Below are positions 54,077 through 64,000 of a DNA stretch of 64,000 bases, one piece after another. The translations under genes and the position numbers were made by a program. The stretch is from the NCBI RefSeq assembly GCF_031180975.1, contig NZ_JAPSLI010000004.1:186001-250000 (forward strand), read 5' to 3'. The DNA is from Microbacterium sp. (GTDB lineage Bacteria > Actinomycetota > Actinomycetes > Actinomycetales > Microbacteriaceae). The notes beneath the pieces were generated by a model. It searched no databases. It was not told the origin of the DNA and saw nothing but the letters and a program-made list of their open reading frames with translations. The first letter of the stretch is position 1. Every line of letters begins with the position of its first letter.

Positions 54077-54289
54077 TCACTCCGTGCCGACTGCCTTGTC
54101 GACGTTGTCACGGACGCCGTCGATGTGCTCGGCCGCGCCGGGCGCGACCTTCTTCGCGAAGCCGGCGACGCCGTCGAGGATCTGGTCGCTGATCCCCTCC
54201 GCCTGCTCGCTGTGGATCGCGTCGTCGATCCTGTCCTTGTTCTGGTCGAACAGTTCCTTGCCCTGGTTCACGATGTCCTCGATACCCAT
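54077..54289 (-). CDS. Small Rv0909-like (putative antitoxin family) protein
   Basis: The ATG at 54289, with GGAGGAGACC upstream, gives 70 residues. The product MGIEDIVNQGKELFDQNKDR is helical and charged, with AEGISDQILDGVAGFAKKVA further on. Its form resembles the small proteins annotated as Rv0909-type putative antitoxins in actinobacteria, though no toxin adjoins it. It lies between the tuf terminator and its own terminator, so it is a separate transcript within the ribosomal region. Function is not established. Confidence 0.75.
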   Translation of the reverse strand: MGIEDIVNQGKELFDQNKDRIDDAIHSEQAEGISDQILDGVAGFAKKVAPGAAEHIDGVRDNVDKAVGTE

Positions 54290-54398
54290 GGGTCTCCTCC
54301 CCTTTTCTGCGATGCGAGATGTCGCACCAGGTACCTTTCTACGCGATCGGGCACCGGTTGCAACAGAGCCGCGCGATGCGGCATCCGCTGGGGCACGC

Positions 54399-54432
54399 AA
54401 AAGGGGCCGGACCCGAAGGCCCGACCCCTTTT
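54399..54432 (-). terminator. Strong terminator of tuf
   Basis: AAAAGGGGCCGG (54399-54410) pairs with CCGACCCCTTTT (54421-54432) with one mismatch. On the minus strand the stem ends in TTTT, a classic intrinsic terminator, 12 bp after the tuf stop. Confidence 0.9.
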
Positions 54433-54443
54433 CGAAGCAGTGC

Positions 54444-55637
<1,194 letters not shown>

Positions 55638-55781
55638 TGGGTCCTCCTCAGGACGATCGTGTAGTGATTCCGGGCACTGGATTGCGACCGGTTCGCTACG
55701 GGATAGGTTCTCAGTTTAGTGTGTTTCGGCTCAGCCCTGATGGGCTTCGCTCAACAACCGAATGTGTGAAGTTGTGGGGAG

Positions 55782-55823
55782 CCCTCCCCGGGCCCTTCGA
55801 CTCGCTCAGCGACCCGGGGAGGG
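55782..55823 (-). terminator. Hairpin between fusA and tuf, loop shared with another hairpin
   Basis: CCCTCCCCGGG (55782-55792) pairs perfectly with CCCGGGGAGGG (55813-55823). The loop CCCTTCGACTCGCTCAGCGA holds the complement of the loop in the rpsK/rpoA hairpin (37041-37053). It lies 7 bp past fusA and likely limits read-through into tuf. Confidence 0.75.
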
Positions 55824-55829
55824 AAGGGC

Positions 55830-57944
55830 TTACTCGCCCTTGGCCTTCTGGATGATCTCGTCGGCGACGGCCTTCGGGACCTCGGCGTAGCTGTCGAACT
55901 CCATGGAGTAGACGGCACGGCCGGAGGTCTTCGAGCGCAGGTCGCCGATGTAGCCGAACATCTCGGACAGCGGCACCGAGGCGCGCACGACCTTGACGCC
56001 CTGCGCGTCCTCCATCGACTGGATCTGACCACGACGGGAGTTCAGGTCGCCGATGACGTCGCCCATGTACTCCTCGGGGGTGCGGACCTCGACGGCCATC
56101 AGCGGCTCGAGCAGCACCGGGTTGGCGCGGCGCGCAGCCTCCTTGAAGCCCATCGAACCGGCGATCTTGAACGCCATCTCCGAGGAGTCGACGTCGTGCG
56201 AGGCGCCGTCGACGAGGGTCGCCTTAACGCCCACCATCGGATAGCCGGCGAGCACGCCGACGTTCATGGCGTCCTGGAAGCCGGCGTCAACCGACGGGAT
56301 GTACTCGCGCGGGACGCGACCACCGGTGACGGCGTTCTCGAACTCGTACGTCTTGTCGGCCGTGACCTCGAGGGGCTCGATGGTGAACTGGATCTTCGCG
56401 AACTGACCCGAACCACCCGTCTGCTTCTTGTGGGTGTAGTCGTGCTTCTCGACGGCCTTGCGGATCGTCTCGCGGTACGCGACCTGCGGCTTTCCGACGT
56501 TCGCCTCGACCTTGAACTCGCGCTTCATGCGGTCCACGAGGATGTCGAGGTGCAGCTCGCCCATGCCCTTGATGGTCGTCTGACCGGTCTCGGGGTTGAG
56601 CTCGGTGCGGAAGGTCGGGTCCTCCTCGGCGAGCTTCTGGATCGCGAGACCCAGCTTCTCCTGGTCGGCCTTGGTCTTCGGCTCGATGGCGACCTCGATC
56701 ACCGGCTCCGGGAAGGTCATCGACTCGAGCACGACCGGCTGCGCGATGTCGGCGAGGGTGTCACCGGTGGTGGTGTCCTTCAGGCCGATGACGGCGTAGA
56801 TGTTGCCGGCGGTCAGCTTGTCGACCGGGTTCTCCTTGTTGGCGTGCATCTGGAAGATCTTTCCGATGCGCTCCTTCTTGCCCTTGGTCGAGTTGATGAC
56901 CTGGGCACCGGACTCGAGCTCGCCCGAGTAGACGCGCACGTAGGTCAGACGACCGAAGAACGGGTGAACGGCGACCTTGAACGCCAGCGCCGCGAAGGGG
57001 TCCTTCGCGTCCGGGTGACGCTCGATGATCTTCTCCTCGTCCTTCGGGTCGTGCGCCTCGATGGCGGGCACGTCCAGCGGGGAGGGGAGGTAGTCGATGA
57101 CGGCGTCGAGCATCGGCTGCACACCGCGGTTCTTGAACGCCGAGCCGCACAGCACGGGGTAGATCTCCGAGGCGATGACCAGCTTGCGGATCGCGCCCTT
57201 GATCTCGGCGACGGTCAGCTCCTCGCCGCCGAAGAACTTCTCCAGCAGCGCGTCGTCGGTCTCGGCGACGGTCTCCAGCAGCTGCTGGCGGTACTCCTCG
57301 GCCTTGTCCTTGAGGTCGGCCGGGATCTCCTGGATCTCGTACTGCGCACCCATGGTCACGTCACCCTTGGCGTCGCCCGGCCAGACCAGGGCGCGCATCT
57401 CGATGAGGTCCACGACGCCGACGAAGTCGTTCTCGGCGCCGATCGGCAGCTGCAGCACCAGCGGCTTGGCGCCGAGGCGGTTCACGATGGTGTCGACGGT
57501 GTAGTAGAAGTCCGCGCCCAGCTTGTCCATCTTGTTGACGAAGCAGATGCGGGGGACGTTGTACTTGTCTGCCTGACGCCACACGGTCTCGGACTGGGGC
57601 TCGACGCCCTCCTTGCCGTCGAAGACGGCGACGGCACCGTCGAGGACGCGGAGCGAGCGCTCCACCTCGACGGTGAAGTCCACGTGACCGGGGGTGTCGA
57701 TGATGTTGATCTGGTTCTTGTTCCAGAAGCAGGTCACGGCGGCGGACGTGATGGTGATGCCGCGCTCCTTCTCCTGCTCCATCCAGTCGGTCGTCGAGGC
57801 GCCGTCGTGCGTCTCGCCCAGCTTGTGGTTGACACCCGTGTAGAACAGGATGCGCTCGGTGGTGGTGGTCTTGCCGGCATCGATGTGGGCCATGATGCCG
57901 ATGTTGCGGACCTTGCTCAGGTCGGTGAGCACTTCTTGTGCCAC
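55830..57944 (-). CDS. fusA: Elongation factor G
   Basis: The GTG at 57944, with GGAGGAACC before it, gives 704 residues. G motifs are [35 protein letters not shown] and NKMDKLGAD. Domains II to V follow, with [19 protein letters not shown] in domain IV. EF-G drives translocation. It lies 77 bp after rpsG. Confidence 0.99.
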   Translation of the reverse strand: MAQEVLTDLSKVRNIGIMAHIDAGKTTTTERILFYTGVNHKLGETHDGASTTDWMEQEKERGITITSAAVTCFWNKNQINIIDTPGHVDFTVEVERSLRVLDGAVAVFDGKEGVEPQSETVWRQADKYNVPRICFVNKMDKLGADFYYTVDTIVNRLGAKPLVLQLPIGAENDFVGVVDLIEMRALVWPGDAKGDVTMGAQYEIQEIPADLKDKAEEYRQQLLETVAETDDALLEKFFGGEELTVAEIKGAIRKLVIASEIYPVLCGSAFKNRGVQPMLDAVIDYLPSPLDVPAIEAHDPKDEEKIIERHPDAKDPFAALAFKVAVHPFFGRLTYVRVYSGELESGAQVINSTKGKKERIGKIFQMHANKENPVDKLTAGNIYAVIGLKDTTTGDTLADIAQPVVLESMTFPEPVIEVAIEPKTKADQEKLGLAIQKLAEEDPTFRTELNPETGQTTIKGMGELHLDILVDRMKREFKVEANVGKPQVAYRETIRKAVEKHDYTHKKQTGGSGQFAKIQFTIEPLEVTADKTYEFENAVTGGRVPREYIPSVDAGFQDAMNVGVLAGYPMVGVKATLVDGASHDVDSSEMAFKIAGSMGFKEAARRANPVLLEPLMAVEVRTPEEYMGDVIGDLNSRRGQIQSMEDAQGVKVVRASVPLSEMFGYIGDLRSKTSGRAVYSMEFDSYAEVPKAVADEIIQKAKGE

Positions 57945-58021
57945 GGGGGTTCCTCCGGGATGGTTCAGGAACGATCAGAGAAGGTGAGCGGATGCCGCGG
58001 TGGCGGCATCCGCTCTGCCCA

Positions 58022-58492
58022 TTACCAGCGGTAGTGGGCGAAGGCGCGGTTCGACTCGGCCATCTTGTGGGTGTCCTCGCGGCGCTTGACCGCGGCACCC
58101 AGGCCGTTCGACGCGTCGAGGATCTCGTTCTGCAGGCGCTCGGTCATCGTCTTCTCACGACGGCCCTTCGCGTAGCTGACGAGCCAGCGCAGCGCGAGCG
58201 TGTTCGCGCGGTGCGGCTTGACCTCGACGGGAACCTGGTAGGTCGAGCCGCCGACGCGGCGGCTGCGGACCTCGAGGGTGGGGCGCACGTTGTCGAGCGC
58301 CTTCTTGAGCGTGGCGACGGCGTCCTGGCCGCTCTTGGCCTCGACGCCGCGGAGGGCGCCGTAGACGATCGACTCGGCGAGCGACTTCTTGCCGTCGACG
58401 AGGATCTTGTTCACGAGCGAGGTGACGATCGGAGCGCCGTAGACCGGGTCGTTGACGACGGGGCGCTTGGGGGCCGGACCCTTACGAGGCAT
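58022..58492 (-). CDS. rpsG: 30S ribosomal protein S7
   Basis: The 156-residue protein starts [20 protein letters not shown] and has [20 protein letters not shown], the S7 signature. It nucleates head assembly and in other bacteria represses the str operon. It lies 5 bp after rpsL. Confidence 0.99.
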   Translation of the reverse strand: MPRKGPAPKRPVVNDPVYGAPIVTSLVNKILVDGKKSLAESIVYGALRGVEAKSGQDAVATLKKALDNVRPTLEVRSRRVGGSTYQVPVEVKPHRANTLALRWLVSYAKGRREKTMTERLQNEILDASNGLGAAVKRREDTHKMAESNRAFAHYRW

Positions 58493-58497
58493 CTAAC

Positions 58498-58866
58498 TCA
58501 ACCCTTCTTCGCGCCGTAGCGGGAACGAGCCTGCTTACGGTTCTTGACGGCCTGGGTGTCCAGGGCGCCACGGACGATCTTGTAACGCACACCGGGGAGG
58601 TCCTTCACACGACCGCCGCGGACCAGCACGAGCGAGTGCTCCTGCAGGTTGTGGCCCTCGCCGGGGATGTAGGCGGTGACCTCGGTGCCGTTGCGCAGCT
58701 TCACACGGGCGACCTTGCGCATCGCCGAGTTCGGCTTCTTGGGGGTGGTGGTGTACACACGGGTGCACACGCCGGCCTGCTGCGGGTTCGACTTCAGAGC
58801 GGGCGCCTTGGTCTTCGAGACCTTGGGCGTACGACCCTTGCGAACCAACTGCTGAATAGTTGGCAC
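58498..58866 (-). CDS. rpsL: 30S ribosomal protein S12
   Basis: The GTG at 58866 gives 122 residues. [18 protein letters not shown] and [17 protein letters not shown] hold the two Lys positions where streptomycin resistance arises, both unmutated here. S12 acts in decoding. It is the first gene of the str unit rpsL-rpsG-fusA-tuf. Confidence 0.99.
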   Translation of the reverse strand: MPTIQQLVRKGRTPKVSKTKAPALKSNPQQAGVCTRVYTTTPKKPNSAMRKVARVKLRNGTEVTAYIPGEGHNLQEHSLVLVRGGRVKDLPGVRYKIVRGALDTQAVKNRKQARSRYGAKKG

Positions 58867-59030
58867 GTTCTCTCCTCATAGTGCTGCACGGTGACAGCGT
58901 GATGGGTTTCACATCATGACCCACCGGCACGACGGAATCGCCGCGCTTTTGGTGTGATGGGTATGCCGTGGGGGCGAACCGGCGGTGCCGGCGCCCTGCG
59001 AGCGCGCACAGGCGTGCGCACACCCGATCA

Positions 59031-59060
59031 AGTGTACGCGCCGGGCGCGTCGCCGGTCAA
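59031..59060 (-). promoter_or_regulatory. Promoter of the str operon
   Basis: On the minus strand TTGACC (59055-59060) and TACACT (59031-59036) are separated by 18 bases, an excellent match. The start lies about 155 bases before rpsL. The leader (58867-59024) may carry an S7 or other control site. Confidence 0.7.
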
Positions 59061-59085
59061 ATGACAGCGTGACGGCCGGCGGCGA

Positions 59086-59733
59086 TCAGGGGGTGTCGGG
59101 ATCGAACGGCGAGTCGAGTGCCTCGCTGAGCTCAGCGAGCATGGCCTCGATCTGCGGTTCCACGTACTGTGAGATGGCCGCCTGGACATGCAGCCGGTGG
59201 CGCAGCAGCAGACCGCAGATCTCCCGGCCGATCATGTTGGCGTACTCGTCGGCCAGCGCCACCTCGTGCCGCAACGCCGCCTTCGCCTCGTCGCTCAACG
59301 GCGGCAGCGGAGGCAGCTCGGCGGCGGCCTCGTCGGCCATGCCGGCGACGGTGAACAGGAAGGGAGCGCCGGGCACCGGGTCGGGGTCGAGCGGCATCCC
59401 CTCGAACTCGGGGTCGAGGCCCTCCGCCGGACGGTACGAGCGGGCGCGGTTGCGATCGGCCTGCTGGTCGAGCTCGGCCTGCAGCATCGGCAGGTTGCGG
59501 GCGGTGTACTCGGCCACCGCCTGGTCGACGATCGCCTTGATGCGGGTGGACAGCCCGTGCTGCACGCCGTGCGGGACGTTGGCGCCGATCCCGGCGGCCG
59601 ACAGGATGGGCGAGCCGAGACAGCGTCGGCACGGAGCGACGCGACCGCGGTGCGTGGCGGGCGTCCAGCGGGGCACCCAGCGCAGCCAGGCGTCGACGGC
59701 CTGGCTCACCTGCGTCTCCAGCGAGCGCTCCAC
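59086..59733 (-). CDS. Conserved-looking protein of unknown function
   Basis: The 215-residue product is soluble and mainly helical. A CRRC pair (Cys35, Cys38) lies in RVAPCRRCLGSPILS, which might bind metal. A Pro-rich middle (ELPPLPPLSDE) precedes a helical C-terminus (REICGLLLRHRLHVQAAISQ). I do not recognise a family with certainty. It lies behind the str promoter on the same strand, 71 bp after the two membrane-protein genes' upstream side. No function can be proposed. Confidence 0.65.
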   Translation of the reverse strand: MERSLETQVSQAVDAWLRWVPRWTPATHRGRVAPCRRCLGSPILSAAGIGANVPHGVQHGLSTRIKAIVDQAVAEYTARNLPMLQAELDQQADRNRARSYRPAEGLDPEFEGMPLDPDPVPGAPFLFTVAGMADEAAAELPPLPPLSDEAKAALRHEVALADEYANMIGREICGLLLRHRLHVQAAISQYVEPQIEAMLAELSEALDSPFDPDTP

Positions 59734-59803
59734 GGTTACAGGGTACGACTGCCGCAGCCGGCCGGCGCGGAATGCCGCGCACTCGTGGCGCGCGGAACGA
59801 GCG

Positions 59804-60292
59804 TCACTCGTCGTTCTCCGATTCCCACGGCCAGTGCGGCGGACGGGCGCGCGTGCGCCGCAGCGCCACCGCGATCCATGCCGCGACAGCGGCGGCGAGC
59901 AGCACGACCACGCTCGATCCGCGCACGACGAGCTGCGAGACGGCGGCGGAGGCGTGGACGATCCCGGCCGCGCCGGCGGCGAACACCCACACGGCCGCGA
60001 GGTGCGTGAGCGCGGTCAGCAGCGCGGTCAGCAGCACCGGCGGGAACGCGGGATGGCCGCGGCGCACCTGGCTCCAGAGCATGCCGGCCAGGACGGCGAT
60101 CGCGACCGCCATTCCGAGGATGCCGGGCCACAGCCCGATGCCCTCGACCGAGATGATGTCGACGTTCGCGAAGTACGACAGCATCCCCAGGCCCAGGATG
60201 GCGAGCGCGAGGAAGCAGACGACGCCGATCACCAGTGCCAGAGGCGCCGAGACCCCCGAGGGCGTCTGTCCCCGGGGGTCTCGAATGCTCAT
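59804..60292 (-). CDS. Membrane protein of unknown function
   Basis: The 162-residue product has four hydrophobic segments: LALVIGVVCFLALAILGLGM, LWPGILGMAVAIAVLAGMLW, FPPVLLTALLTALTHLAAVW and GSSVVVLLAAAVAAWIAVAL. The C-terminal tail is short and charged. It starts 13 bp after the gene at 60306 stops, so the two may be one transcript. No family is recognised. Confidence 0.7.
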   Translation of the reverse strand: MSIRDPRGQTPSGVSAPLALVIGVVCFLALAILGLGMLSYFANVDIISVEGIGLWPGILGMAVAIAVLAGMLWSQVRRGHPAFPPVLLTALLTALTHLAAVWVFAAGAAGIVHASAAVSQLVVRGSSVVVLLAAAVAAWIAVALRRTRARPPHWPWESENDE

Positions 60293-60305
60293 GACGGTCT
60301 GCGCC

Positions 60306-61421
60306 TCACCGCAGCGCGGCGGGGCCGGCCTCGAGCGTGCGCTCGTACTCGGCCTGCGCCTCGGCGTTCAGCGCCTTCTTGCGCGCGCCGCTCCTCGCCA
60401 CCCACGCACCGAACCAGATGGTCAGCTCGCGGGCGAACAGGAACGCGGCGATCGCCAGCGGCGCGAACAGCTGCTCGTTGACCAGCTCTGCCGCCTCTGT
60501 CGGCGGGATCCGCCAGAACGGCGCCTGGAACAGCTGTCCGAGCAGGTACCCGCCGTAGGTCGCGGCGGCGACGAACAGGCCGAAGATGACCCACTTGCCC
60601 CAGCGCCCGCGGTTGATGAAGGCCCCGAGCAGCCAGAACGACAGGAAGAACACGACGACCGGCACCCAGAACGACCAGGTGGTGAGCGGCGCGAGCGCGG
60701 CATCCGCGATGTTCTCGGTGGTGACCTCGCCCTCCAGCGCGCCGAGCCCGAGGATCGCGCCGAGGAGGAGCAGCGCGAAGCAGAGCGTGGCGACCAGGCC
60801 GATACCGCCGGCCGCGCCGCGGTTGTTCAGCTCGCGCGGCGGTTCCGGCGCCTGCACGAAGATCGGCTGCGGCGCGGGTGCGGCGACGGGCGCCTCGAGC
60901 GGCTCGGCCGGGACGACCCTGGTGTGCGCGTCTGGAGCGGATGCCGCGTACGCGGTGTCGGCGACGGAGTGGTGGTGCGGGCGGTCGAGCACGCTCGTCT
61001 CGGCATCCGCGTCGGTGGCGGCGCGGGCGTCGGTGACGGCGCGGGCGTCGGCTGCGGCCCGCTCATCCGCGGCACGATCCGCTGCCGCACGCTCATCCGC
61101 GGCACGATCCGCTGCCGCACGCTCGTCCGCGGCGTCGACATCGGCCTCGCGCTGGTCGGCGGCGAGCACATCGCCGTCGGCGGCGGATCCGGGGGCGGCG
61201 CCGGCGTCTCGGTCGTCACCCGAGGACGAGAAGGTGCCGGGGTGCTCGCGCTCGGCCTCCTCGAACGCGGCGAGGTCGGGGTCGACGGTGTCGCGCTCGG
61301 CGTTCGGGCCTGGAACCTCGGCGCGGGCCGCGGCGGCGGCGTCGAGTCCCTCGTTGGCGCTGCCCACGACGTGATCGACGTCGTGCGGCTGCTTGTGCTG
61401 GGGAACCTCGGGGTCGCTCAT
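60306..61421 (-). CDS. Membrane protein with long disordered repeat-containing N-terminus
   Basis: The 371-residue protein has about 190 residues of Ala/Asp/Glu-rich sequence, including tandem copies of ADERAAADRA. Four membrane helices follow (VATLCFALLLLGAILGLGAL; WVPVVVFFLSFWLLGAF; WVIFGLFVAAATYGGYLLGQ; LFAPLAIAAFLFARELTIWF). The end is a short charged helix. The repeats are exact in DNA (61061-61132). It is probably an envelope protein; the function is unknown. Confidence 0.7.
   Translation of the reverse strand: MSDPEVPQHKQPHDVDHVVGSANEGLDAAAAARAEVPGPNAERDTVDPDLAAFEEAEREHPGTFSSSGDDRDAGAAPGSAADGDVLAADQREADVDAADERAAADRAADERAAADRAADERAAADARAVTDARAATDADAETSVLDRPHHHSVADTAYAASAPDAHTRVVPAEPLEAPVAAPAPQPIFVQAPEPPRELNNRGAAGGIGLVATLCFALLLLGAILGLGALEGEVTTENIADAALAPLTTWSFWVPVVVFFLSFWLLGAFINRGRWGKWVIFGLFVAAATYGGYLLGQLFQAPFWRIPPTEAAELVNEQLFAPLAIAAFLFARELTIWFGAWVARSGARKKALNAEAQAEYERTLEAGPAALR
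61061..61132. repeat. 30-bp coding tandem repeat
   Basis: Two exact 30-base units (61061-61090, 61091-61120) and a 12-base partial third (61121-61132, one change) lie inside the gene at 60306-61421. They encode a ten-residue unit, so changes in copy number would keep the frame. Confidence 0.9.
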
Positions 61422-61528
61422 GGGGTCGCCTCTCCTGAAGTGGTGCAGTGCGAGGGTATCCCCGCGAGGGTGCAGCGGAGCGCAGGCGTGCCGACGTGTC
61501 GTCGGGCCCGCCCCGGATCAGTGCCCGG

Positions 61529-61687
61529 CTACCTCGGCACGCTCCCGTCGAGCAGATGCAGGATGAGCGCGACCATGCCGGGACCGGCGGGCAGCGACAA
61601 CCAGAGCAGGGCGCCGACCACCGCCGCGCACAGGATGCCGACGATCCAGCTGATCACCGGATTGCGGCCCCCCACACGTGCGGTCAT
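61529..61687 (-). CDS. Small membrane protein
   Basis: The ATG at 61687 gives 52 residues: a short basic start (MTARVGGRNPVISWIVGILC), one long hydrophobic helix and a second weak one ending LHLLDGSVPR. It lies between two genes on the same strand. No family is recognised; it could be a small envelope peptide. Confidence 0.5.
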   Translation of the reverse strand: MTARVGGRNPVISWIVGILCAAVVGALLWLSLPAGPGMVALILHLLDGSVPR

Positions 61688-61775
61688 GGCGAGAGGGTAC
61701 GCCCTTCGGACGCACTCGATGCGGAGGTGCGAGCGTGTCGCCGGTCGCCGCCCGGGAACCTGCCGCCGCCGGCCG

Positions 61776-62561
61776 CTACTCCCAGCCGAGGCGGGCGGCG
61801 ACGGCATCCGCGGCCGTGCTCGGGAAGTCGAGCCAGCCGGGCTCGAGCCGGCGCAGCATCTCGAACAGCGCCCGCGCGGCCTCCTCCTCGGGCGCGCTGA
61901 GCGCGTCGGCGATCTCGGCAGCCCAGTCGGGGTAGTCCTGCTCGAAGCGACGCATCGGGTCGATGACGTCGCGCAGCGACGTGGAACGCCCCGACTCCCG
62001 CGCGCGAATGGTGCGCACCAGCAGCTGCACCGCCCACTGCCGGATGAAGAGTCCGCCGTTGAGCCGCTCGCCGCGGCGTACCCGCCCGACCCCGATGAGC
62101 AGCTTCACCAGTACCAGCCGGGCGTCGTTCGCCGGGTCGAAGCGGTCGAGTTCCGCCGCGCGACGGCGGGCACCATCGATCAGAGCGGCGGTGGTCCCCC
62201 GCTCGTCGTCGACCACGACGCTCGCGTCGCCGGCGACCGCCCCGTCGAGCTCCCCCGCCTCGGAGAACGCGAACTCGAACACGTGCCCGTCGTCGTAGAC
62301 GGCGACGAAACCGATCTCGCCCTCCCGGGCGGTGAGCACGATCCGCTCCTGGTCGGGCAGCCACGACAGGTCCAGACGGATCTCGCGTCCTCGCCCCTGC
62401 TCGATGAGGGCGAAGAAGTCGTGGTCCGACCACTCGTCGCGCCGGGACCGGGCCTGCTCGGATGCCGAGCCGAGCAGGACCAGTCCGATCAGGCCGTCCC
62501 GCTCGCGGACGCCGTCGACGAGACCGTTGCTCAGCGCCTCGAAGCGCTCCGGTGTCGTCAT
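61776..62561 (-). CDS. Nucleotidyltransferase-fold protein (aminoglycoside adenylyltransferase-like)
   Basis: The ATG at 62561 gives 261 residues. The N-terminal part has LVLLGSASEQARSRRDEWSD followed by HDFFALIEQ, the GS-x-DxD motif of the polymerase-beta superfamily (Gly-Ser, then Asp-His-Asp). The C-terminal part is helical. Family members include AadE/Ant(6), but many similar proteins are not resistance enzymes. It overlaps the GH13 stop by four bases, which suggests joint expression. Confidence 0.8.
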   Translation of the reverse strand: MTTPERFEALSNGLVDGVRERDGLIGLVLLGSASEQARSRRDEWSDHDFFALIEQGRGREIRLDLSWLPDQERIVLTAREGEIGFVAVYDDGHVFEFAFSEAGELDGAVAGDASVVVDDERGTTAALIDGARRRAAELDRFDPANDARLVLVKLLIGVGRVRRGERLNGGLFIRQWAVQLLVRTIRARESGRSTSLRDVIDPMRRFEQDYPDWAAEIADALSAPEEEAARALFEMLRRLEPGWLDFPSTAADAVAARLGWE

Positions 62562-64000
62562 GCGCGTGCCTCCCCGCTGTCGCCGACGATGGGTGCGGTC
62601 ACGCCGGGAAGCCGCCAGGCCGCGAACGCCGGGCCGGATGCCGTGAGCGCGGTCGCCCCGTCGGGACGGACCGACAACCCGGCATCCCCGTACAACGGCT
62701 GGGCCAGCGGCGCCCCGACGAGCCCACCGGCCGGCAGCACGGCATCCGCTCCCCCGCGCGTCGCGAGCACCAGCACCGACTCGGCAGCCGACTCGCGGAC
62801 GAACACGATCGTCTCGTCGTCCACGTGCAGCCAGCGCAGGCCGCCGGTTCCGAGCGCCGGGTGCTCTCGACGCAATCGGATCAGCTCCCGGTACAGCGCC
62901 AGCCGCTCGGCGACGTCGGGCTCGCTCTCGGTGCCCCACGGCATGGGCGTGCGACTCGCCTCGCCGTCGACACCGGTGAGCCCGAACTCATCGCCCGCGA
63001 ACACCACCGGCACGCCGGGGAGCGTCACCGACAGCCCCACCGCGACGGGAACCGTTCCGGGCAGGGTGTGGGTGGCGAACCGGCCGGTGTCGTGGGTGTC
63101 CAGCGCCTGCATGTTGCCCAGCCGCACCCGCCACGGGATGCTGCCCGTGAATCGCACCACCGCGTCGGCGACGTCGCGGGCGGTGTACCGGGGCATGCCG
63201 CCCAGCGGCTGGCCGAAGAACCACGGCTCGGTGCGCCACTCCCCTTCGGCGGTGAGATACGGCTCTCCGTTCGGTTCGCACAGCCACCCCCACAGCGGCC
63301 GCGTGAACGACGGGTAGGTCATCGCGCCGTGCCAGCCGTCCCCCTGCAGATCGCTCGCCGCATCGTTGGTCGACTCGCCGAGCAGAATGGTGTCGGGGGC
63401 GATCGTGTGCATCGTCTCGCGCATCAGCTGCCGCACTTCGGCGTTCAGATCGATGTCGCCCAGGCGCCCGGTCATGTTCGCGACGTCGATGCGCCAGCCG
63501 TCGGCGTTGTACGGCGGCTTCAGCCACTTCGCGACCACGGAGTCCTCGCCGGTGATGAAGCGCTCGCGCAGCGCCGGCGACGACCAGTTGAACTTCGGCA
63601 GGGTGGGCGTGCCGAGCCACTTCTCGTACTCGGTGTTGGCGTCGTCGGTGAAGTAGTAGAACGTCTCGGTGGCAGCCCCCGGATTGCCGTAGGCGGCCTG
63701 GAACCACTCGTGCCGATCGCCGGAGTGATTGGTGGTGAGATCACCGATGACGCGGATGCCGCGGGCGTGCGCCTCCTCGATGAGCCGGATGTACGCCTCG
63801 TCGCCGCCGAGCAGCGGGTCGACGCGCTCGAAGCTCGCCGCGTCGTAGCGGTGGTTGGACGCGGCGGGGAAGATCGGGGTCAGGTAGAGCAGGTTCACCC
63901 CGAGTCCGACGAGGTGGTCCAAGCGCTCGATGATGCCGGGGAGGTCGCCGCCGTAGAACTGCTGCGACCGGCCCGGCAGCACCGGCTCGAACGGGTCGTC
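62558..64000 (-). CDS. GH13 alpha-amylase-family glycosidase (5' end outside window)
   Basis: The frame is open to the window edge, so the N-terminus is missing. The (beta/alpha)8 barrel has LGVNLLYLTPIFPAASNHRY and DLTTNHSGDRH early. The catalytic nucleophile is Asp in DGWRIDVANM, the acid/base is Glu in ILLGESTND, and the third acid is Asp in ALDTHDTGR. The C-terminal beta domain ends SGEARA. The segment PGRSQQFYGGDLPGIIERLD at the edge is typical of cyclomaltodextrinase/neopullulanase-like or alpha-glucosidase members. The substrate is probably a malto-oligosaccharide. Confidence 0.93.
   Translation of the reverse strand, partial: DDPFEPVLPGRSQQFYGGDLPGIIERLDHLVGLGVNLLYLTPIFPAASNHRYDAASFERVDPLLGGDEAYIRLIEEAHARGIRVIGDLTTNHSGDRHEWFQAAYGNPGAATETFYYFTDDANTEYEKWLGTPTLPKFNWSSPALRERFITGEDSVVAKWLKPPYNADGWRIDVANMTGRLGDIDLNAEVRQLMRETMHTIAPDTILLGESTNDAASDLQGDGWHGAMTYPSFTRPLWGWLCEPNGEPYLTAEGEWRTEPWFFGQPLGGMPRYTARDVADAVVRFTGSIPWRVRLGNMQALDTHDTGRFATHTLPGTVPVAVGLSVTLPGVPVVFAGDEFGLTGVDGEASRTPMPWGTESEPDVAERLALYRELIRLRREHPALGTGGLRWLHVDDETIVFVRESAAESVLVLATRGGADAVLPAGGLVGAPLAQPLYGDAGLSVRPDGATALTASGPAFAAWRLPGVTAPIVGDSGEARA

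Noticed and set aside
54399..54432. A riboswitch before the small gene at 54077
   Set aside because: The structure is a plain terminator of tuf with a T-run; no aptamer-like conserved elements were seen.
61776..62561. A streptomycin-resistance gene
   Set aside because: The nucleotidyltransferase motif is there, but such proteins are widespread without a resistance role, and the gene is coupled to a glycosidase. Resistance cannot be claimed.

Overview
The window is high-GC DNA (roughly two thirds or more G+C by eye) from an actinobacterium, most likely the family Microbacteriaceae and perhaps Microbacterium. This placement is an inference. It rests on ribosomal-protein and EF-Tu features, frequent GTG starts, a RamB/ScfR-type regulator next to isocitrate lyase, a Rhodococcus/Micrococcus-type putrescine oxidase, and the many GGATGCC/GGCATCC words. 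No rRNA gene is present; the one RNA gene seen is tRNA-Trp.

Layout. (1) 1-2750: end of a LysE-type exporter and a polar amino-acid ABC importer (ATPase, permease, lipoprotein). (2) 2874-6015: the unit tRNA-Trp/secE/nusG/rplK/rplA on the minus strand. (3) 6049-16519: a small TPR-like protein, then a putrescine/GABA catabolic cluster (two aldehyde dehydrogenases, an APC permease, a tandem universal stress protein, putrescine oxidase and GABA transaminase) with a divergent PucR-type regulator. (4) 16640-22355: a RamB-like repressor divergent from the glyoxylate shunt genes aceA and aceB, then rraA and an unknown gene. (5) 22460-25786: aspartate aminotransferase, murB and a hadA/hadB-like dehydratase pair. 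(6) 25929-30633: a large secreted GH31 enzyme and a TSUP exporter. (7) 30686-35171: a tripartite tricarboxylate transporter (tctA, tctB, tctC) divergent from an unusual membrane regulator. (8) 35297-58866: the alpha, spc, S10 and str ribosomal clusters, all on the minus strand, interrupted at 38732-40679 by a DsbA-like gene and an orphan AbiEi-like gene. (9) 59086-64000: unknown and membrane proteins, a nucleotidyltransferase-like protein and the C-terminal part of a GH13 enzyme.

How genes work together. The polyamine cluster encodes a full route from putrescine through 4-aminobutanal, GABA and succinate semialdehyde to succinate. That feeds the same C4 pool as the neighbouring glyoxylate shunt. 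The Tct transporter probably imports a di- or tricarboxylate, and its divergent regulator probably senses it.

Most unusual gene. At 33930-35171 one continuous frame encodes the membrane sensor and PAS region of a CitA/DcuS-type kinase joined directly to the C-terminal DNA-binding region of its usual partner, a CitB/DcuR-type response regulator. No histidine-kinase core and no receiver domain remain. It reads as a two-component system collapsed into a one-component transmembrane regulator. Other points of interest are several families of dispersed inverted repeats, some sitting in the gaps of the ribosomal operons and one inside the rplQ coding sequence; an orphan AbiEi-like gene bracketed by repeats; and a hairpin with a -10-like box where rpsN usually lies.
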